DNA from: DATFQE01 sp963733845
GTDB taxonomy: Bacteria; Actinomycetota; Thermoleophilia; Gaiellales; Gaiellaceae
NCBI GenBank assembly: GCA_963733845.1
Contig: CAVTEM010000005.1
Location: 124,001-188,000, forward strand
Reading direction: 5' to 3'
DNA: 64,000 nucleotides
The translations under genes were made by a program, and so were the position numbers. Numbering within the stretch: the stretch's first letter is position 1; the number at the start of each line of letters is the position of its first letter. Shown here in pieces: positions 49,205 through 57,608 of the stretch. Below the pieces are notes generated by a model. It was not told the DNA's origin. It worked only from the letters and a program-made list of their open reading frames with translations, and ran no database searches.

Positions 49205-50721
49205 CTAGAGCGGCTTGCCGACCCGGAACGGGCGCCCGACGAACGTCGACGTCCGCTTCCTGTTCGTCTCGGCGACCAGCTGGACGCCGTAGACGTACCA
49301 GCCGGCGCGAAGCGTGCGGCTGCGGAGCTTCGCGCGGGTGGTCCAGTAGGCCTTCGCGGTCCCGGTCCCCCGCAGGACGCCGCCCGACCGCAAGAACGAG
49401 CGGGCGATGCTCTTGCGATCGACCTTCGCTCGGGCCCTTGACCCGGAAGATGCCGGCCCAGTACCGGGCCGTCTCGTCGGCGCGGACGGTGAACGACCAC
49501 GAGCGCTGCTTCGCGGGCACGCGGCGGGCGCGGGGGAAGGTGGCCCGCGCTCCGGCGACGGTGACGGCTGTGGCTCCACGAGCGGGTCTTGCCGGTGCAG
49601 CGGCCGCCGGTCTGGGCGAACGTGTTCTTGACGGCGTCGTAGGCGGGCCGCCTGGTGCCGTCGGCGCGGATGAGCGCGGCCTGCCAGCGGTCGAGGATCG
49701 GCTCGTCGAAGAGCCCGAAGAAGAGCAGGGAGCGGACGCTCGGGTCGCAGGCGAGGTAGCGGATCAGGCTGGCGTAGATCTGCGCCTGCTGCGCCTCCTC
49801 GGTGGTCGGCACGTTCTCGCTGCCCTCGTAGGCGTGCGCGGCGCTCTCGATCACCCGCACCTGCCAGCCGGCCTCGTCGAGCCTGAACTTGATCCCGCCG
49901 CTGCGCCCGCGCTCGGCGAAGAGGGGCTGGCGCGTGCCGTTGAAGGCGTCCCAGAACGCCTGCTTGATCCGGTCGAGGTTGGCGACGCCCGCGTTCGGCC
50001 ACTGGTACCCCTTGAGCGCGGCGTCGCGGTCGGAGCGCGGATAGGGGTGGAAGCTGAACTCGTCCATGATCGGCCTGCGCCTCGCGCTGCCGCGGTAGGC
50101 CGCGCCGATGTCGCGCAGACAGCGAACCGGCGAGCGCGAGACGTTGCTGCTCGCCCTCGGCGCGTCGTTCCCGCGGGGGGAGAGGCCGACGCCGATCACG
50201 TTGATGCCCGCGTCGACCTGCTTGAGCGCGTCGTAGGAGGCCGCGAGCAGCCGCTCGTACGCGACACAGGCGGCGGGCGTGCCGTTCGGGTTGTACTGGG
50301 GCTGCCAGAACCGGGTCTGATTCGGCTCGTTGCCGACGATGATGTCCTTGACGGTCGGGAACGTGCGCGCGACGTGCGCGGCGAAGGCGGCGAACTGGCC
50401 CGCGGCCACTGCCGAGTTGCCGACGGCCCGCGGCGTTGCGAGGTCGATCACGAACAGGACTCGGATTCCCCGGGCCTGGGCGAACGGAAGCATGCGCCCG
50501 ATCGCCTCCTGATCCGTGATCGTCAGCGGGGCGGCGGGATCCCACAGGATCGTGACGCGCACCTCGCTGAGGCCGATGTCGTTCATCTGCCCGAAGAACT
50601 GCTCGGAATTGCCCTTGGCGTGGTCGTCGACGACCCCGATCTGCACGTCCGCAGCGGCCGGGCCGGCGAGCGCGAGCGCCGAGCAAAGCGAAGCCAGACC
50701 CACGAGAGCACCCCTTCTCAT
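49205..50721 (-). CDS. Secreted beta/alpha-barrel glycosidase-like protein, two frameshifts
   Basis: A protein of about 504 residues after correction. It has a signal peptide (LVGLASLCSALALAGPAAA), then a barrel with VRVTILWDPAAPLT, VKDIIVGNEPNQTRFWQPQ and FSFHPYPRSDRD. A cysteine-bounded end of the barrel (GRCTGKT) follows, and then a C-terminal beta-sandwich (RSWSFTVRADETARYWAGIF, then RAGWYVYGVQLVAE). Frame is lost twice by one extra base, near 49577 and in AAGGGCCC near 49436. It is a paralogue of the lipoprotein at 37454-38601, sharing the GNEPN motif and FHPY motif. Substrate unknown. Confidence 0.78.
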
Positions 50722-50807
50722 ACCCCGGCCTTCGGCCTCACGGCGGAGGGTCCTGCACTGGGGCGAGGCAGTACACTCGCGGCGGCTCTAGACCAAAGGG
50801 AGGGTGC

Positions 50808-51851
50808 ATGGCAACACGGGTTGGGATCAACGGCTTCGGGCGGATCGGCCGCAACTTCTTCCGCGCGTACCTCCAGCGGGACCCGGATTTCGAGGTCGTC
50901 GCGATCAACGACCTGGCGTCGCCCGACGTCCTCTCGCACGTGCTCCAGTACGACTCGAACTACGGCGTGCTGCCCGTGGACGTGACGCACACCGACGACG
51001 AGATCTCGGTCGACGGGAAGGGCTACCGGATTCTCTCCGAGCGGGAGCCGGCCGCGCTGCCGTGGAGCGAGCTGGGCGTGGACGTGGTCGTCGAGTCGAC
51101 CGGCTTCTTCACTGCGCGGGACGGCGCCGCGCAGCACCTGTCGGCGGGCGCCAGGAAGGTGATCATCTCGGCGCCGGCGACCGACCCCGACCTCACAGTG
51201 GTGCTCGGCGTCAACGACGACACGTACGACCCGGAGCAGCACCACATCATCTCGAACGCGTCGTGCACGACGAACTCGGTCGCGCCGATGGCGAAGATCC
51301 TCATGGACTCCTTCGGCATCGAGTCGGGGCTGATGACGACCGTGCACGCGTACACGACCGAGCAGCAGCTCCAGGATCAGATCGCACTGACGAGGAAGGG
51401 GAAGCCCGACCTCCGCCGGATGCGCGCGGCCGCCGTGAACATCATTCCCTCGACGACGGGCGCCGCCAAGGCGACCTCGCTCGTGATCCCCGAGCTGAAG
51501 GGCAAGCTCGACGGGATGGCGCTCCGCGTGCCGGTCCCGGTCGGGAGCATCACGGACCTCGTGTGCGTCCTCGAGCGCGAGGCGACGAGCGACGAGGTGC
51601 GCGACGCCTTCCGCGCAGCCGCCGGCGACGAGCGCTGGAAGGGCATCGTCCAGTACACCGACGACGCGATCGTCTCCTCGGACATCGTCGGCAACGCCCA
51701 CTCGCTGATCGTCGACGGCCAGGCGCTGATGGCGAGCGGCCGGATGGCGAAGGTGCTCGGCTGGTACGACAACGAGTGGGGGTACAGCTGCCGGCTCGCG
51801 GACGTGGTCGAGCGCGTCGCGCAGCGGATTCCCGCCGGCGCGTCGGCGTAG
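50808..51851 (+). CDS. gap: Glyceraldehyde-3-phosphate dehydrogenase
   Basis: A 347-residue type I GAPDH. The NAD-binding loop is INGFGRIGRNFFRAY, the catalytic cysteine is C153 in SNASCTTNSVAPM, and the end WYDNEWGYSCRL is invariant. AGGGAGG sits 5 bases before ATG 50808, and TACACT at 50772-50777 is a likely -10, so unlike many neighbours this mRNA has a leader. First gene of a gap-pgk-tpiA-gpmI run with minimal spacing. Confidence 0.97.
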   Translation: MATRVGINGFGRIGRNFFRAYLQRDPDFEVVAINDLASPDVLSHVLQYDSNYGVLPVDVTHTDDEISVDGKGYRILSEREPAALPWSELGVDVVVESTGFFTARDGAAQHLSAGARKVIISAPATDPDLTVVLGVNDDTYDPEQHHIISNASCTTNSVAPMAKILMDSFGIESGLMTTVHAYTTEQQLQDQIALTRKGKPDLRRMRAAAVNIIPSTTGAAKATSLVIPELKGKLDGMALRVPVPVGSITDLVCVLEREATSDEVRDAFRAAAGDERWKGIVQYTDDAIVSSDIVGNAHSLIVDGQALMASGRMAKVLGWYDNEWGYSCRLADVVERVAQRIPAGASA

Positions 51852-51852
51852 C

Positions 51853-52896
51853 TTGAGGAGGCCACGCTCGGTTCGCGACGCCGACGTCGGCGGCAAGCGC
51901 GTGCTCGTGCGGGCCGACCTCAACGTCCCGCTCGAGAACGGCCGGGTCGCCGACGACACGCGCATCCGGGCGGCGCTGCCGACGCTGCAGGTGCTGCTCG
52001 AGCGCGGCGCCTCGGAGATCCGTGTGGCCTCTCACCTCGGTCGCCCGAAGGGGCCGGACCCCGCGTTGTCGATGCGGCCGGTCGCCGAGCGCCTGCACGA
52101 GCTGCTCCCCGACGAGCGCGTGGAGGTGCTGGAGAACACCCGTTTCAATCCGGGCGAGACGAAGAACGACCCCGACTTCGCCCGCGAGCTCGCCGACGGG
52201 AGCGAGCTCTTCGTGCAGGACGCCTTCGGGTCCGTGCACCGGGCGCACGCGTCGACGGTGGGCGTCGCGCAGCTGCTGCCGGCCTTCGCGGGGCTGCTGC
52301 TCGAGCGCGAGCTCGAGGAGCTCGGCAAGCTGCTCGGGGACGTCGAGCGGCCGTTCGTGCTCGTGTCGGGCGGGGCCAAGGTCGAGGACAAGCTCGGCGT
52401 GCTCCGGAACCTGGGCGGGAAGGCGGACGAGGTGCTGATCGGCGGCAAGATGGCGGAGCAGATCCGCGACGAGAACCCGCTGCCGTTCGAGGTCGTGCTG
52501 CCGAAGGACGTCGTCGCCGCTTCGGCGTTCGCCGAGGACGCGGAGACCCGGGTCGTTCCCTACGACGAGCTTCCCGAACGCTGGCTCGGGCTCGACATCG
52601 GGCCGGAGACGCGGCGGGACTTCGCTGAGCGGCTTGGTCGCTCGAGGACCGTGTTCTGGAACGGGCCGATGGGAGTCTTCGAGTGGCCGCGGTTCGCCGA
52701 GGGGACGAAGGCCGTGGCCGAGGCGGTGGCCGGGGTCGACGGCTTCACCGTGGTGGGCGGCGCCGATTCCGCCCGCGCCCTGCAGGAGCTGGGCCTCGCC
52801 GACCGTGTCTCGTGGCTCTCGACCGGCGGCGGCGCCGCGCTCGAGCTGCTCGAGGGCAAGGAGCTCCCCGGTGTGGCGGCGATTCCGGAGGCCTGA
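51853..52896 (+). CDS. pgk: Phosphoglycerate kinase, unusually short
   Basis: A 347-residue kinase linking 1,3-bisphosphoglycerate to ATP synthesis; most bacterial enzymes are near 390. Conserved regions are present: VRADLNVPL, HLGRPKGPDP, ENTRFNPGETKNDP, AFGSVHRAHAST, SGGAKVEDKLGV, WNGPMGVFE and STGGGAALELLEGKELPG. The missing stretches are the segment before the ENTRF motif and the one between LIGGKMA and the LPKDVV strand, both in-frame. It starts with TTG one base after the gap stop. AGGAGG occurs within the first codons but no better start follows it. Confidence 0.93.
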   Translation: MRRPRSVRDADVGGKRVLVRADLNVPLENGRVADDTRIRAALPTLQVLLERGASEIRVASHLGRPKGPDPALSMRPVAERLHELLPDERVEVLENTRFNPGETKNDPDFARELADGSELFVQDAFGSVHRAHASTVGVAQLLPAFAGLLLERELEELGKLLGDVERPFVLVSGGAKVEDKLGVLRNLGGKADEVLIGGKMAEQIRDENPLPFEVVLPKDVVAASAFAEDAETRVVPYDELPERWLGLDIGPETRRDFAERLGRSRTVFWNGPMGVFEWPRFAEGTKAVAEAVAGVDGFTVVGGADSARALQELGLADRVSWLSTGGGAALELLEGKELPGVAAIPEA

Positions 52897-52899
52897 CCG

Positions 52900-53596
52900 A
52901 TGCTGATCGCCGCCAACTGGAAGATGTTCAAGGGCCCGCGCGAGACGGCGCGCGTTCCTGGACGCGTTTGAGCCGCCGGCAGGGGTCGACGTCGTGATCT
53001 GCCCGCCGTTCGTGTCGCTGCCGGCCGCCGTCGACGGCGGGGCGACCGTGTACGCCCAGAACGTCCACTGGGAGACGCACGGCGCCTTCACGGGCGAGGT
53101 CTCGCCGCAGATGCTGGACGAGCTCGGGGTCAGCGGCGCACTCGTCGGCCATTCGGAGCGGCGGCAGTACTTCGGGGAGAGCGACGAGCACGTCGCGCGG
53201 CGCGCCCGGGCCGCGGTCGAGGCCGGGCTCGGGGTGATCGCCTGCGTCGGCGAGACGATCGAGCAGCGTGAGAGCGGCGACACCGAGCTGATCCTCAAGA
53301 TCCAGGTGGAGGCACTCGCTTTCGCCGTCGGCGAGCGGCCGGGCTTCGTCGTCGCGTACGAGCCGGTCTGGGCGATAGGCACGGGCAAGACCGCCAGCCC
53401 CGCGCAGGCGGCGGAGGCGCACGCGTTCATCAAGAGCCTGCTCGACGTGCCGGTGCTCTACGGCGGCTCGGTCAAGCCGGAGAACGCCGAAGAGCTGCTG
53501 AGCCAGCCAGGCGTGGACGGCGCGCTCGTGGGCGGTGCGTCGCTCGAGGTCGAGTCTCTCGAGGCGATTTGCCGGGCGGCGGCGTCCCTCTCGTAG
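52900..53596 (+). CDS. tpiA: Triosephosphate isomerase, one frameshift
   Basis: TIM-barrel isomerase of about 231 residues, shorter than the usual 250. Lys in ANWKMFK, catalytic His-Glu in VGHSERRQYF and VAYEPVWAIGTG, and phosphate loop YGGSVKPENA are all present. The frame changes after PRETAR through one extra base in GGCGCGCG near 52953, and the second frame continues AFLDAFEPPAG. One of the missing parts is the segment before VPVLYGGSV. ATG 52900 is 3 bases beyond the pgk stop. Probably a sequence error rather than a dead gene. Confidence 0.93.
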
Positions 53597-55058
53597 CGCT
53601 CGTCGTCCTGGACGGCTGGGGCTGCGCGCCGGCCGGGCCCGGGAACGCGGTTTCGCTCGCACGGACGCCCGTGTTCGACCGGCTCTGGGCGCGAGTACCC
53701 GCACACGACGCTCGAGGCCTCGGGCAAGGCGGTCGGGCTCCCTCCCGGGCAGATGGGCAACTCCGAGGTCGGGCACCTGACGATCGGGAGCGGCCGCGTG
53801 CTCTTCCAGGACCTGATGCGGGTCAATCGTGCGATCGAGGACGGCTCGTTCTTCGAGAACCCGGCGCTCGTCGGGGCGTTCGAGCGCGCCCGGGAGTCCG
53901 GGAAGGACGTTCACCTGATCGGGCTCGTCTCGTACGGCGGCGTCCACTCGCACATCGAGCACCTGCGAGCGCTGCTGCGGCTCGCGGACCAGCAGGGAAT
54001 GGCCGACCGGACCTGGATCCATGCGTTCACAGACGGCCGGGACGTGTCGCCGACCTCGGCCGTTCGACGACCTGGCCGAGCTGCCCGAGGACCGGCTGGC
54101 GACGGTCGTCGGACGGTACTACGCCATGGATCGCGACCAGCGCTGGGAGCGCACCGACCGTGCACTTTCGGCGCTGATTCGTGGCGAAGGCTTGACGGTG
54201 CCTGGCACCGTCGAAGCGGTTCGCCGACAGTACGACGCGGGGGTCACCGACGAGTTTCTCGAGCCGATCGTCGTCGAGGGGAGGCCGCGGATCGAGCCCG
54301 GCGACCAGGTCGTGTTCTTCAACTTCCGCCCCGATCGCGCGAGGCAGTTGACGGAGCGCCTCCTGGCCTCAGGATGCGAGGTAACGACGATGACGCGGTA
54401 TCGCGACGACTTCCCCTGTCCGGTGGTCTTCGCAGAGCAGGCGGTCGAAGCCACGCTCGCCGAGGTGCTGGCCGAGCAGGGCTCCGCCCAGCTCCACGCG
54501 GCCGAGACCGAGAAGTACGCGCACGTGACGTACTTCTTCAACGGCGGCAGGGAGGAGCCGTGGCCGGGCGAGGAGCGGATCCTCGTGCCCTCGCCGCGCG
54601 ACGTCCCCTCCTACGACCACAAGCCCGAGATGTCCGCGCCGGAGCTGGCAGAACGCTTCGCCGAGGCGATCGCCGCCGGAAGCCATCGCTTCGCCGTGAT
54701 CAACTACGCCAACCCGGACATGGTCGGCCACACGGGCTCGATCCCGGCGGTGACGGCGGCGGTCGAGACCGTCGACCGGTGCCTCGGCCTCACGGTCGAG
54801 GCGGTCGAGCGGGCCGGCGGGGTCAGCCTGATCACGGCCGACCACGGCAACGCCGAGCAGCTGCTCGAGGAGGACGGCGTCAGCCCGCACACCGCGCACA
54901 CGACCAATCCAGTTCCGCTCGTGCTCACTAAGAAGGGAGTAGAGCTCGCCGACGGCGGGCAGCTGTCCGATCTCGCGCCGACGGCCCTCGACCTCCTCGG
55001 ACTCGAAAAACCCTTACAAATGACAGGCAAATCACTAGTAATAGGCCCGAGGGCCTAG
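53569..55058 (+). CDS. gpmI: 2,3-bisphosphoglycerate-independent phosphoglycerate mutase, two frameshifts
   Basis: A dimanganese mutase of the alkaline phosphatase fold, about 496 residues. Text in order: ALVVLDGWG, MGNSEVGHLTIG with the phosphorylated serine, FTDGRDVSP, GRYYAMDRDQRWERT, FFNFRPDRARQL, HVTYFFNGG, YANPDMVGHTG and ADHGNAEQ. TTG at 53569 overlaps tpiA by 28 bases. Single extra bases near 53690 (TGGGCGCG) and 54061 break the frame. The segment LTVPGTV near 54194 is encoded by a palindromic repeat also found at 36566. Confidence 0.93.
54193..54212. repeat. Palindromic repeat GGTGCC-T-GGCACC inside gpmI
   Basis: GACGGTGCC-T-GGCACCGTC (54194-54212) is a perfect 9-bp palindrome. With the preceding TT-side bases it equals, on the minus strand, the 20-base text at 36566-36585. 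It is read in frame as part of LTVPGTV. Confidence 0.7.
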
Positions 55059-55073
55059 CTATACTCCGGCTCC

Positions 55074-55670
55074 TTGTCGCTGGCGCAGCCTGATCTCGGC
55101 GTACTGCGGAAGGCACAGCGAGGAGATGAGCGTGCGTTCTCGCTCATCCTGCGTGCCTACGAGGTCCCCGTCTACAACTACGTTCTCCGTCTCGTCGGAG
55201 ATCGGTCCCTGGCCGAGGACCTGACCCAGGAAGTGTTCCTTCGCGTCTTCCAGGGCCTGCCGAAGTTCTCGCTCCGCTGTCGGTTCACGACGTGGCTCTT
55301 CCAGGTCACGAAGAACCGCGTGCTCGACGAGCTGCGGGCGAACGAGCGTCGGCCGCGCGCGGTCGTGACGCTCGACGACATCCCGCCGCTCGAGGTGCTC
55401 GACGCCCCGTTCGAGCGGATCGAGGCGATGGACGCCGTGTGGCGCTCCATCGAGGAGCTCAACGTCGATCTCAAGATGGCGCTTCTGCTCCGCGACGTGG
55501 TCGGGCTCTCCTACACCGAGATCGCCGACTCGCTCGAGATCACCCTCGCCACCGTGAAGTGGCGGATCTACAAGGCGCGCGAAGAGGTCCAGCTCGCGCT
55601 CGAGCGCGAGGGCATCACCTTCGCGCCCACCACGCGGCGCCAGGACGCGACCGCGATCTCCGCCTCGTAG
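55074..55670 (+). CDS. ECF-type RNA polymerase sigma factor
   Basis: A 198-residue sigma-70 family factor with region 2 (NYVLRLVGDRSLAEDLTQEVFLRVF, about 37-62, the -10 recognition helix) and region 4 (DVVGLSYTEIADSLEITLATVKWRI, the -35 helix-turn-helix). There is no region 1.1 or 3, as expected for the extracytoplasmic-function group. No anti-sigma gene is adjacent. It starts at TTG 55074, 8 bases after TATACT and without a Shine-Dalgarno sequence, so leaderless. Confidence 0.9.
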   Translation: MSLAQPDLGVLRKAQRGDERAFSLILRAYEVPVYNYVLRLVGDRSLAEDLTQEVFLRVFQGLPKFSLRCRFTTWLFQVTKNRVLDELRANERRPRAVVTLDDIPPLEVLDAPFERIEAMDAVWRSIEELNVDLKMALLLRDVVGLSYTEIADSLEITLATVKWRIYKAREEVQLALEREGITFAPTTRRQDATAISAS

Positions 55671-55676
55671 AGGGCG

Positions 55677-56405
55677 CTAGAGCCCGAGAGCGAGTCGCTG
55701 CGCGAGCGTCTCGGGGAGACCCTGCTCGCGAATCTCCGCCTGCGTCCGGTCGACCGGGTACTCCGCGCGCATGAACGTCGCGCGCTGCTCCTCGAAGTCC
55801 AGGATCAGGTAGGCCGCGCGCGGGTCGTTGTCACGCGGCTGGCCGACCGAGCCCGGGTTCAGCAGCCAGCGACCCCGGCCGAGGTCGGTCTCGTGGCCTC
55901 CCGGAGCGAGACCGCCGTTCGCGCGCCCGTTCTCGAGCACCATCGCGAGCGGCACGTGGCTGTGCCCGACCATGATCACGGGGGCCTCGGTCATCTCCAG
56001 CGACTCGCGCGCGACCGGCTCGCTCAACACGTAGTCCCAGACGGGATCGCGCGGGCTGGCATGGAAGAGCTCGGCTCCCTCGACCTTCGCCTGCGGCCGC
56101 AGCGACTCCAGGTAGGAGCGCGAGTAGTCGGTGAGCACCGTCTCGGTCCAGCGGGCGGCGGCGGCCGCGTCGGGCGAGAACTCGTCGAGCGGGATCGTGC
56201 CGAGCACGCCCAGGTCGTGGTTGCCGACGAGCGAGAGGTCGGCGCGGTGCGCGACCAGCTCGCAGCAGCGGTTCGGATCGGGCCCGTAGCCGACCAGGTC
56301 GCCGAGACACCAGACCGCGTCGAGCCTCTCGTCCTCCAGCGCCTCGAGGACGGTCTCGAGGGCGGCCCCATTACCGTGGATGTCAGAGATGACCCCGACT
56401 CGCAT
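55677..56405 (-). CDS. Calcineurin-like metallophosphoesterase (YfcE-type)
   Basis: A 242-residue phosphoesterase. Metal-binding motifs are visible: SDIHGNGAALE (D-x-H), CLGDLVGYGPDP (GD), LVGNHDLGV (GNHD), and VGHSHVPLAM (GHxH). The group includes phosphodiesterases and protein phosphatases, so the substrate is unknown. The ATG on the minus strand overlaps the ATG of the M48 peptidase on the plus strand in the four bases CATG at 56403-56406. Confidence 0.88.
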   Translation of the reverse strand: MRVGVISDIHGNGAALETVLEALEDERLDAVWCLGDLVGYGPDPNRCCELVAHRADLSLVGNHDLGVLGTIPLDEFSPDAAAAARWTETVLTDYSRSYLESLRPQAKVEGAELFHASPRDPVWDYVLSEPVARESLEMTEAPVIMVGHSHVPLAMVLENGRANGGLAPGGHETDLGRGRWLLNPGSVGQPRDNDPRAAYLILDFEEQRATFMRAEYPVDRTQAEIREQGLPETLAQRLALGL

Positions 56406-57608
56406 GGCTCAGCTTATCCGGGTTGCGGGCCTCCTCCTAGCAGGGGGCGCGTGGCTCGTCGCTGCGGCGCTGTTGTGGCGGACGGCCGTGCCCGACGGAC
56501 TCGAGCTGCCGACGGTCGACGCCGAGGCGGTCTTCGGCGCGCGGGCGATCGAGGAAGCGACCGAGTACCGGCGCTTTCTCCGTGCGCTGTGGGTCGGGCT
56601 CGCGCTCGCGGAGCTCGCCGTGCTCTACCTGCTCGTCCGCGCGGCCGCGCGGATCGAGTGGAGGCTGCACGGCGGCTCGCTGCTGCGCGGGATCCAGCTC
56701 GGACTCATCTCCGTCTTCCTGCTCTGGGTCGTCTGGCTGCCGTTCGCCGCTGGTCGGGCTCTGGTGGCGGCGCAAGCACGACATCTCGCGCCTCGGCTAC
56801 GCGCGAGCTGCTGCTCGAGCCCTGGCCGCGCTACCTCGGCGAGGCCCTCGTCACGGTCGGCGCCGTCGGGGTCGCGATGCTGCTCTCGCGCAGGCTGGGG
56901 CGGCGCTGGTGGCTCGTGGGCGGGCCGGCCTTCGTGGCTCTCGTCGCCGCGGTGCTCGTGCTGACTCCACTCGTGCTCTCGCCGCGCCTGGCGCCGCTGG
57001 AGGACCGCCGTCTGGCCGCGGAGATCGAGCGGCTCGCCGAGCGCGAGGGCGTCGGTGACGTCCGCGTCGAGGTCGAGAACGCGAGTCGGCGCACGACGGT
57101 GCCGAACGCCGAGGCGATCGGCGTCGGCCCGACCACCAGGGTCGTGCTCTGGGACACCCTGCTGGACGGCCGCTTCAGCGACCGCGAGATCCGCTCGATC
57201 GCCGCGCACGAGCTGGCCCACGTCGGGCGCGACCACCTCTGGAAGGGGATCGCGTGGTTCGCGCTGTTCGCGCTGCCGGCCGCCTGGTTGCTCGCCCTCC
57301 TCGCCGATCGCCGTGGCGGCCTGCACCAGCCGTCGGTGGTGCCGTTCGCGGTGCTGGTCGTGGTCGCGATCCAGCTCGCCCTGCTGCCGGCGACCAACGC
57401 GGTCTCGCGCCGGTACGAGGCCGAGGCCGACTGGGTCGCGCTGGAGACCGCACGCGACCCGCGCGCGGCCGAGTCGCTCTTCCGCAAGCTCTCGACCACG
57501 GCGCTCGACGAGCCGGAGGCGCCTCGGTGGGCGCAGCTCTTGCGGGGCACACACCCCGAGCTGGTCGACCGGGTGGCGATGGCGCGGGCCTGGTCGGCTC
57601 TACGATGA
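56404..57608 (+). CDS. M48 family membrane metallopeptidase (Ste24-like), two frameshifts
   Basis: Membrane zinc peptidase of about 400 residues with several membrane helices, HELAHVGRDHLWKG as the zinc motif and RRYEAEADWVALE as the third ligand region. PNAEAIGVGPTTRVVLWDTLL is the typical strand before the motif. Layout is like CAAX/Ste24-type M48 proteases. The frame changes twice, near 56757 (GGTCGGGCTC) and 56808 (GCGCGCGAG), each by one extra base; the middle piece reads LWWRRKHDISRLGYAR. The stop overlaps argS (ATGA). Other ATGs at 56380 and 56389 are possible starts. Confidence 0.85.
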
